Part shown: piece after piece, positions 1 through 8,341 of the stretch
Layout of the letters: each line of letters begins with the position of its first letter
How positions within the stretch are numbered: position 1 is the first letter of the stretch
Assembly (NCBI GenBank): GCA_001970855.1
Contig: LSSN01003564.1
Coordinates: 1-13,699, forward strand
Length of the DNA: 13,699 nucleotides
Direction of reading: 5' to 3'
Source: Smittium culicis
Lineage: Eukaryota; Kickxellomycota; Harpellomycetes; Harpellales; Legeriomycetaceae
Position numbers and translations under genes: made by a program
The notes under the pieces: model-generated
What the model saw: the letters and a program-made list of their open reading frames with translations, nothing else
Told to the model about the DNA's origin: nothing
Database searches by the model: none

Positions 1-2
1 CA

Positions 3-320
3 CCTTCAGGGATTGCCACTGAATATGCTCATCCGCTGGAAACACTCGTTTTTGTATTCGGTGTCATGCTCGGATCGTTTTCGTTCTGCTATTACTTTGG
101 AAATGTACACGTTATCTCAATGTTTTTCTGGATAACATTTAAACTATGCCAGTCTATTGAGGCTCACTCTGGTTACGATATTCCATTCTCAATTAACTGC
201 TTCTTCCCTTTATCGGCCAACCCTGACCATCACGACTACCACCACATGGCATTTGTAAGCAATTTTGCCTCTTCTTTCATTGTTTGGGATAGATTGATTG
301 GAACTGGCGCCAAATACTAA
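3..320 (+). CDS. ERG25: C4-methylsterol oxidase, C-terminal part (5' end off window)
   Basis: This is the last 105 codons of a fatty-acid-hydroxylase-superfamily protein, open from the window edge to a TAA at 318-320. Visible signatures are EYAHPLET near the window start, EAHSGYD (159-179) and the metal-binding box HHDYHH (228-245), followed by the family's typical end SSFIVWDRLIGTGAKY. Together these point to the sterol C4-methyl oxidase (ERG25/MSMO1) branch rather than the C5 desaturase. Known role: an ER-membrane, di-iron, O2-dependent enzyme that oxidises the C4 methyl groups of sterol intermediates in ergosterol or cholesterol synthesis. Two hydrophobic stretches (about 36-105 and 108-147) fit membrane segments. 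The first two histidine boxes lie upstream of the window. No intron is seen in this part and nothing looks broken. A related hydroxylase of the same superfamily is the main alternative. Confidence 0.9.
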   Translation, partial: PSGIATEYAHPLETLVFVFGVMLGSFSFCYYFGNVHVISMFFWITFKLCQSIEAHSGYDIPFSINCFFPLSANPDHHDYHHMAFVSNFASSFIVWDRLIGTGAKY

Positions 321-329
321 AATTACAGA

Positions 330-335
330 AATAAA
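330..335 (+). terminator. possible AATAAA polyadenylation signal
   Basis: A perfect AATAAA begins 10 bases after the ERG25 stop codon. In DNA this A+T-rich the hexamer is expected often by chance, so only its position supports it. Confidence 0.3.
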
Positions 336-2353
336 AGGCTAAATTCAAATAATGGAATTCCTGAAGCAGATATAATAGAAGTATATAACCTCAAAATACA
401 AAAATAACACCAAAACAATTCTGAGTATCAGCAAATTATTATTTAGCTAGACTATTTCTATGAATTTTAGCAAATACTCGCACCATTTTCTCTTATTATA
501 AATCAATTTTATTTTTGTGCATTATTTTCTTTTCTATATACCAGTAAATATTTTTAAATTTAAACTCGAAAAAAAAAACTTTTATTGTTAAAGCAAAATT
601 AGTTTATTATGATCAACTAAAAGTGTAAAATTATTATTAATCACGCTGTATAGTGCTACCCAACTATGAATACAGTATATATCTCTTAATTAAACAAATA
701 TATTTGCGATCTAAATTAAATTAATGCTTAAACTCATTTAGATTCAATTGAAGCTTATACTTAACGAAATTATTAACTAATAAATCACCAAAAACACCTA
801 CAGAGTGTATAAATACGCCATAGATTTATAGCTTTGGCGATACTTGTAAATTTAGAATCTTTCTATTTCACTAAATTGAAGTTTTTTTGAAAAGCTTTAG
901 TAATTTTTTTTAAATTATTAAGAGCTAAAACCCCGTTACGAATTAAAATAGATGATTTTCAACCAAATTATCCTTTTCTCTAATAGATAAACTGATTTAA
1001 ATAACTATATTAAGAAAAGAGTATGGGCTATAGTTTAATATAGGGTGTACACCTTTACAAAGCAATTCAAACTGTATGTTTAATTCTTTTCTCGTAGTAA
1101 ACCACATTTTAATATGGCGTTATTTTCAGCAGTTTAAAAATAGCTTAGCCTTGATATAAAACTACATTTTATCAAATAAAATTTTTAGCTGGATCAAAAG
1201 TAGTATTTAGGGATGCTATTTATTATAATTTTATACAAATCCTGAGAACTATAACGCTTTGGAAAAAAAAGTCTATTATATTTATTATTGAACAGCTTAT
1301 AGTATTAATTCCATCTATATTATCAATTACCTTAATATAAAAAATAAAGAATATAGGATAAAAAGTATATAAACCTTATCAGCGCTCTCAAAAAAAAAAC
1401 TTACTTTGTAATTAAAATTATTTTAAATATTTAAATCAGATTATTTTCTAGTTGGGTACTTTACCTATCATCCCGCTTGATATTTAAAAGTGGTATTTTG
1501 TAAAAAATAAAAATAAAAACTTTTTAGTGCACAAATTATATAAATAACAAGACTATATATCTTTTCAAAAGTATTTAATAAAGTTTCTTATAATAAAAAC
1601 TTTAAGAAATATGATATGGTATTATAAAAAGTGTAGTTTTAAAATTTATATAGATTTTGATATATTAAGCAGATTTTATAAGTTATTTTTCTATTTAATC
1701 TAATCAAAAATTTGCAGTAAAAATTCCTTTTAACATTTATCAAAAAAATTTGAAGTTTTCGTTTATCTTGTTTTTTTTATATATTAATTACAGAAAATAT
1801 AATTAAAAAAGCCTCATATAAAATAATCATACAATATTATTAAATTCTCTTATAGTTGATTATTCACTTTGGACATAAAAATAAATAGTATTGAAAAAAA
1901 ATATATTTTAAATAAAGCTATCAACTTTATTATTTTTCAACAAAATATATTTATACTAATAGTATTTTTAATTTTAGTCTTACTTATTCATTATCGAGAT
2001 TTAAATTATGAGATTATTAGCATTTTATTCAAAATTAGTGAGATATCATTTCAAAATAAATCACTTTTCACTATCCATCTTATATCTTAATAATAATTCG
2101 TTCTTGATAATTAAAGATTCTTTATATTCATTGGGTGGTTCAATGATAGACTAGGTTTAAGATGTTGTATATAACTGTTATAATCATACCTTTTGAATCC
2201 AATGATATAAGTAATGATATAATATCCACACTTTAATAGTTGATTTTTTTAAATAAAATATTAAAATAGCGAAATTCTAATTAGGCGTATTTTCAAAGAA
2301 TCTATAAAAAAATATAAAAAATTAATAAATGTCAATAAAATATAAAGAAAAAG

Positions 2354-2374
2354 TTACTAATAAGATATTAGTAA
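2354..2374. repeat. perfect 9-bp hairpin
   Basis: TTACTAATA and its exact reverse complement TATTAGTAA are separated by AGA. It is followed directly by TTCGATTCGAGCGA, a locally G+C-richer patch. No function is evident. Short A+T-rich hairpins are common by chance here. Confidence 0.4.
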
Positions 2375-3408
2375 TTTCGATTCGAGCGACATTGATTGTA
2401 CAAAAAATTTTTACGATAATAAACAACTTTAATTATATTATTTAAGCTTGTGTTCGTTTAATATAGTAAAATCAATTTAATAATTTCAGTTTATGTATTT
2501 TTATATAACTTTTCTTAAACCTATTGAAAGTTATATAATAAAGTTATAGAAATATTATATCAAAGATAATTTAGATGTTAATAATATTTTATTGTTATTA
2601 AAATTTTATCATTTCTTTAAATAATTCAATAACTCGCAATGCATGAATGTTTTCTGTAGAAAATGATGTTTATTTCCACTTGTCGTTTGTAATTTATATC
2701 TAAAATGATATTTTATAAATATTTTATCATGAACTAAATGTCAAGGATAAATCAAATGACAAATAATTACCCGAAAATTATTAATTTACAAGTGCCTAAG
2801 CATTTGTACTAAATTTAATAGATATTTAATTTATCATAAACTAAACTCAAATAGATATTAAGAGTTTTTTTTATAAGGAAAGGAGTTATATTACTTATTC
2901 TAATTGAGCTGATGTGTTATCATTTTCTAAGTTTGTTCTATTGATTAATTTTTATTTATTTTTATATTCCCTTTAATTTTTTATCTTATACCATAATATC
3001 AAGTTTAAACACATTTTAATAATTTCAATATAAAGAAATCAAGTGTTCATTAATTTTAATTATGACCAGAGATAAAAAAATAAAAGGTTTAAAAAAAATA
3101 ACAAAATTTAATGTGAATGAAAGCTTTTGATTATTGTTATTTTTTTAAACTCTGAACACAGCTTAAATTCCTATACTAAATTTATTCTTAAGCAAATCTA
3201 AGTGGAAGAAAGGGTATTCTCCGACGTGTATTTTATATTTTTTATAGATTAAGATACATAAAATTAGAGGTGAAGTTATATGTTATAATATTTTATATAT
3301 TTTGCTAGAGTTTTATATAATACAAATTATAGAGTAGCAAAATTTGATTAATTTAACTAATACTCAATTAAAAAATTACATCGTATTATTTATATTAGTT
3401 TGATTATT

Positions 3409-3428
3409 CCCCATCCCCGTCCCCCACC
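3409..3428. repeat. C-rich patch, possible G-quadruplex on minus strand
   Basis: The + strand reads CCCCATCCCCGTCCCCCACC. The minus strand therefore has four G runs (2, 5, 4 and 4 bases) with loops of 1-2 bases, enough for a two-tier G-quadruplex. It stands out because the flanking DNA is almost free of G and C. No gene is attached to it. Confidence 0.4.
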
Positions 3429-3562
3429 TTCAACTATAATTACAGTTATAAGCAGTATCTCTTGAATATTTGAGATATTTATAGTCTATTTTTAAGATTT
3501 TGCATATTATCTCAATATTCTAAGTATTTTTTATTGAATCTAATTATCTGTCCATAGTTGTG

Positions 3563-4233
3563 AGCCACAGGCATTCATTTTTCACCGAATTAATAATAAG
3601 TAGCTCTTTCATGTTCTCCAGCGAGTTTTGAATGCTTGGGTCCGAGTTTTGGTAGCTGTCGGTAACTTTTTACCAGTAATTCTCGCCTGCAACGATGCCA
3701 ATCTCTTTCTCAACCTTTTTTAAAGTACTAAACGTGGTTGAAAATTACATCGTTAGATTTAGACACTTCAAACTCTATCAAAAACGATAAAATGTATTCA
3801 ATGATGAAATTGACAGCATTTATCAAGGTTTGGCCAAAGAATGAACAGATTTCAGCAGCTGTGATAGGGTTTAAAAAAATTCTGAGACCTGAAAAAATAC
3901 TCTTCATATTCTTTATCTTGTCAGCAATCAGCAATCAGCGAGCTTGTTTGCTTTTTTCTGTAGATTGCCTCAGGTTTATATACCATAGGTTACTTTTATT
4001 ATTTTTTTCAAGTAAAATTGATATCTCTGCCTTTTCAACTTTAAACGAGGCGTATTTTTATTCGACCCACATACTGAGATATATCATCCAGTAGGTGCTA
4101 TCAGTGGAACCTAGCTTAGGCTCACCCTGATTGCAATCTTTTACACCATATATTCTTACAATATCTGTATATGGCTGCAAGCTGGAAAAATTAGGATTTA
4201 CATCCCTTATTATCGTACAAGTACCATTTCGAT
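3563..4233 (-). pseudogene. decayed protein-coding remnant, family not recognised
   Basis: On the minus strand one reading frame runs for about 166 codons (4233 to 3731) with only two stops, TAA at 4058-4060 and TGA at 3935-3937. It then ends at a stop at 3728-3730. A second frame takes over at 3726 and runs to about 3563 with one stop (TAA 3670-3672). The implied protein has ordinary composition (Trp, Cys, Gly, Pro, Asp and Glu present), unlike the Lys/Asn/Ile/Phe output of the surrounding desert, and the segment is visibly richer in G+C. Readable pieces include TIIRDVNPNFSSLQPYTDIV, GSTDSTYWMIYLSMW, FLNPITAAEICSFFGQTLI and KKVEKEIGIVAGENYW. I could not assign a family. The + strand frame at 3738-4094 is probably its shadow. 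It could be a dead host gene or a transposon-borne gene. Confidence 0.55.
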
Positions 4234-6589
4234 TTTAAAAATTATTGTAGAATCTATTGAATCAATCTTTGACCAAGTTATTTGTTGTGAAAACAAGAGT
4301 ATAGAAAAGTTCGTTAAGCATACGAAAAAATGTTTAGAAAAAAAAATAAACTATTCTTGATAAACTATCGATCGTATTTAGTTTTTTTAAGTAATAAGAC
4401 AAATAGTTATAGATTTTATTACATATTATTTTACAATCTTGAACCTAAATTGAGATTTATCAGAGCAGTATAAAAAATTCCGATTTTTAATTCGCTTAAA
4501 GTCCATATAAATACTAAAATGCAGAAACTGCCTAATAATATCATACTTTCTTTTTTAAAAAAAAAACATAATCCTGTTTCGTAGTATAGCATACATGAAA
4601 ACTATAAAATTACAAAATTTCTTAATATATACTGCTTTTTTTTTTGAAATTTTATGACAAAAATTTCAGCTATGGTTAAATATATTTGCCACCAATCTAT
4701 TAATTGCTACGCAATTTTACTAGAAAATATTTTTATAAAAATAATTAATCGTACAGAATTTTCATCGATAGATATTCATAATTCAACTCGCTTATTTTAT
4801 CGTTATTCAAAATAATTAACATAATTTCATCCTGATAAAATATAAAAAACAACATCATGTTAAGCAATAACAGAAAAACTTTAAAGCGAATTCTTAATAT
4901 GATTAATATTTTCGAACTTTTTTACTTGCGACTATTTTTTATAAGTATAATGTAATAATATCATAATAAATTATAATAAATATACATTTATCTTATACAA
5001 TATTTAAATAATTAAAGACGATATTAATGATTATTTAAATAAGCTTAATGCCTTTAAATAATTAGGTGCTCAGAGTTATGATTTTTTTTATAGTACCAAA
5101 TGAGCCGTTATATTTTTGTTAATAATCGTAAATAAACATGCTATAATTTGATTTTTTCTTGCAATTTATTCTATGATCGTTAAAATCATTCTAGAAAATT
5201 AACACATAACATCTAGCTAAGATGTTAAGGTTTTTACATTTTTTTCTTCGAAATATTTTGAAATATTTTATACTACACCTAATTTTAAAATTACTGAATG
5301 TATGCTTTTAATATAAGCTATTTTTTGTGAAAATGTGTTATTGTGATATATTTATATAAAATATTTTAACTTTTAAAAATTTTTTATATTTTATCCTCTG
5401 GTTTAATACGTATATAATGGTTAATAAGATGATAATTTACAAAACTTTTCGAAATCTATTGTTGATTAAATTTCTTTTTTTCAAATTTAAAAATACATTC
5501 GCCACATATCGTATTCTATGGACGCATATAAGTGCGTCGTTTCTTATTAAAGATAGTATTATGCCTCATAGAAATTTCTTGATAAAAGCGTATTAACTAT
5601 CTAATATTTAAACTTCAATAAAAATTTACCAGATAAATTAATAGTTAAATATACAATTTAGGAATTAATTATGAGATAATATCAAACATATGTATGCCTC
5701 AAAACGATTTCACGACCTATTACAAAGAAATAAATTATATTAAAGGTAAATTGAGAAGAAACTAATAAAAAGAAAGAAAATTTGTTTATTTTTTTATGTT
5801 TGCATTGTGTAATATATTTTTCTTGAAATTTCGAATATAAAAAGCCTCCGATTTTATTGGATAAACATTAATAAAACTTATTTTACAATTAAAAAAGAAA
5901 AAAAATTAATGAAACACTACCGCATAAAATAAAATAGAACAATAATAATACTAATAGCAAGTGGAAACAGTTAAATTTTAGCTCACCAAATTTATATAAA
6001 AAAGCTAATGTGCCCGAAACTTTGGACGCGCTCTCGGAAAAAAATTATTTTAAAAAAATATCCCATCATATTTTTTTAGTTTTAAATTTGGTTTTTATAG
6101 TTATAAAATAAATAAGCTCCAAAATATACCAAAGAGTAAAAAGTAGTTGAATCTTAAATATCGTATATATATATGCTTAAAAATTTTAAATACTTGCACT
6201 AATCTAAAGCTTTAAACTTTAAACCTTGATTCTTAGTTTTTATTTTTTATTTTTTATTTTTTTTTTCTAACAACCAAATCTCTAAATTAAAAACATCAAA
6301 ACCCTTAATTGAAAATAAAGGTAGTGGCATCTTAAAATATACCATATATATCGCGTCAAAAAAAACCTACCATTGTGACATGTCATAAAATTAAGAAATA
6401 CAGTAAAGTGTAAAATAAATTTCTTGATGTTATTTACACAGTTGGAAAGTATGTTAATATGTTCACTCTGAAAAATTACTTGACTTTATAAAAATTCCAA
6501 CGAAGAAAACTAAATTCAATAGTATTACTATCATTAGAACGAGTTTACTAAAAAATAAAATCTCATAGAAATAATAGCTAGTTTTAATA
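4234..6589. other. A+T-rich intergenic desert, middle part
   Basis: No gene, RNA or recognisable element is seen. Local features are a hairpin at 5521-5538 and an isolated G+C-richer island at 6010-6037. The last few hundred bases could be the decayed N-terminal half of the Tc1-like element that becomes readable from about 6590. Confidence 0.5.
5521..5538. repeat. 6-bp hairpin with G+C-rich arms
   Basis: GACGCA and TGCGTC are exact inverted repeats around the loop TATAAG. The G+C content of the arms is unusual for this region. Function is unknown. Confidence 0.35.
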
Positions 6590-7358
6590 TTGAGATCACT
6601 TGTCAAAATTTGAAAAAGAACTATTAAATTATAGTCAATAAAGTTGGAAAAAGATAATAAAACCTGATTCTCTCGAATTCAAATATTGATAAAGTAATAG
6701 CTTTTGCTTAAAATCATAAAAACTGGACGATTGATGGTTTTAAAAATGACCAGTGGTCCGAAAAGACGATTCTTACTCGATAGCTGATAAACGGGAACGA
6801 TTGGGCTTGGTATAAAATTGATACGGCTCTTCAAAGACATAAATAAAATTGAAATCTCAGAATTTGGTATAGGAGGTTGTTTTTTTTGGGGGGGGGGGGA
6901 ATGCCATTTGGAGTTGTGAAAACAACCAAAATCAATGGTTCTGTTAATGCTAAAGTTTAAAAAGTTATATTAGATAAGGAACTAAAAAGTACAACTGATA
7001 ATTACAACTTGGGTTCAAATTTATTAATTTGTTAACAAGATAACTATAGGCCTCATACATCTCAAAAAAATGTCACATTTGGATCAAGAAGACTTTGGTA
7101 CGCATTTAAGGCCACCGCAGTCACCAAATATCAACATAATTGAAATTTCCTGGGTATTATTTAAAAGAAGTTGAGGTTAAAATCATAGTCCAGCAAAAAA
7201 GAATTGATGAATTGTAATAAAAATTCAAAGCAGAATGGAATATAGAACCTATAGATACTTTCTCCAAATCGGTGCATTCATTCCAGATAAGTATAAAAGC
7301 TGTAATAAAATCTAAATGTGCATGGAAAAGATTGCAGAAAAAACATGAATTTACCTAA
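6590..7358 (+). mobile_element. dead Tc1/mariner (DD34E) transposase remnant
   Basis: Blocks of a Tc1-type transposase can be read in order across several frames. NHKNWT (6712-6729) matches the W-rich block before the first catalytic Asp. LLDS around 6773-6784 probably stands for the FSDES block. GSVNAKV follows, then QDN (7036-7044) with P.HTSKNV, the second Asp block. Next is PPQSPNINIIEISW (7112-7153), matching the PPQSPDLNPIE-W block and keeping the Glu. A C-terminal stretch with ELxxKFKAEWNIEP and SIKAVIKSK ends at TAA 7356-7358. From the Asp codon to the Glu codon is 103 nt; DD34E requires 105, so a net two-base loss fits. Many stops and frameshifts make it non-functional. No terminal inverted repeats were found, so element ends are unknown and the left limit is approximate. 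Confidence 0.85.
6880..6899. repeat. T8-G12 homopolymer junction inside dead transposase
   Basis: Eight T are followed directly by twelve G. A run of twelve G is remarkable in such A+T-rich DNA. It sits where a Tc1 transposase would encode its Gly-rich block (GGGSVMVWG), so it may be an expansion of an ancestral GG-rich stretch. Such runs are also prone to assembly length errors. Confidence 0.7.
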
Positions 7359-8341
7359 TTTTTAATATCTTTTATTTATAATATTTAATAGCAATAAGAA
7401 TTTTAATTATTATAGCATTAACTATTTGATATAAGGTAATAGAACAAGTACTTGTTACTTGTTCAACGCTTGAAGTTGATAGGTTAAGCGTCAAATAAAT
7501 TGCTTAAAATATTTCATAAGCATTCGAGCACTTTTTATTTTTTACCAGATTGAACAAAAAAAAATACTAGATATTGTTGTATTATGGTAGGTTTTTACCT
7601 GATAGTCGAATTTAATTGCAATATAGCAAAAAAAAGTAGCGAAATTATATATCAATTTAATTTGTGCGTAGTTAGGTGGCTATTTTTTTGTAGTCTTAAC
7701 AATAGAAATCCGATCTTTAAAACGACTAATTTGAAATGTAGCCATGTTTATATATATATATTCAGTAGAAAAAAATATTATTGTAATTTTTTTTACTTTA
7801 ATTTTGGCAAAACATTTTTTCGGACCATTATTTTAAGGGTTAGTGATCTACTAGAAAGAAAGAAAAAAAAATTTTTTTTTTGATAATATTTGGGTTTACT
7901 TTTCTATTACAAGTTAAGGAGAAATTAAACCACTGCAAAATGATTGTCTACTTGAGGAAATAAAATATGTGTATAAAATCCAAGATTGCATAAAGACTAT
8001 CTTTTTATAGCCAAAATCTCGCTAAGGTTACATGCTTATATAGAATGGAATGATAATTAATTTTGTAAAAAAAATCACTTGAATTCTTACTCAATATCTA
8101 AAAGCTGAAGGTAGAGAGGAATTTTTTTAAAATTATAAAATATATTACTCGAAATGTAAACTTAAAAAAAAAGTCGTAAATACTAAAAATATGAACTTTA
8201 ACGTACAGGCAAAAGCAAAAGAAAAAAAATTGCCTGCTAGCTTTAAAAAAAAATAGTTGTCCTCATGCAAAATTTAAACATCAAAAAAAAAAAAAAACCA
8301 GCTAAAAAAAAAAAAAAGACTCTTCAATTTTATAAGGGATA
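7359..8341. other. A+T-rich intergenic desert, right part
   Basis: No gene is supported. The + strand frame at 7584-7883 is Phe/Asn/Lys/Ile-rich, contains homopolymer-derived residues and resembles nothing I know. Close to the AIP1 stop lie two long A runs (8283-8297 and 8304-8317). They read as T runs in the AIP1 sense direction, so they belong to its 3' flank or 3' UTR. Confidence 0.5.
7442..7491. repeat. two adjacent hairpins after the Tc1 remnant
   Basis: The first contains the perfect 14-bp palindrome AACAAGTACTTGTT (7443-7456), nested with GAACAAGT/ACTTGTTC arms (7442-7449 and 7457-7464). The second pairs ACGCTT (7466-7471) with AAGCGT about 15 bases on. They lie 84 bases beyond the transposase stop, where the right end of a Tc1 element would be expected. 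I found no matching copy on the left side, so calling them terminal repeats would be speculation. Confidence 0.4.

Larger units (their letters stand above)
321..3562. other. A+T-rich intergenic desert, left part
   Basis: I see no gene in these 3.2 kb. Frames are closed every few codons except one 73-codon stretch (1869-2090, +), which is only Ile/Leu/Lys/Asn/Phe, as expected from base composition. Isolated structures are a 10-bp palindrome GGTGTACACC (1044-1053), a perfect hairpin (2354-2374) and a C-rich patch (3409-3428). Confidence 0.6.

Noticed and set aside
1869..2090. 73-codon hydrophobic frame on the + strand
   Set aside because: It consists almost only of Ile, Leu, Asn, Lys and Phe, as expected from A+T-rich random DNA. 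There is no motif, and the proposed start is a TTG, not an ATG.
2380..2400. TTCGATTCGAGC string as a possible tRNA T-loop
   Set aside because: No acceptor, D or anticodon stem could be folded around it. No tRNA or rRNA gene was seen anywhere in the window.
3738..4094. 118-codon + strand frame
   Set aside because: It overlaps the minus-strand remnant, which is open longer on both sides and has more protein-like composition, so this is taken as its shadow.
7584..7883. 99-codon + strand frame
   Set aside because: Homopolymer and A+T-driven composition with no family resemblance. A short shared string (GGTCCGAAAA, inverted at about 6753 and 7819) was considered as a transposon terminal repeat, but it lies inside the transposase on one side, so it is probably chance.
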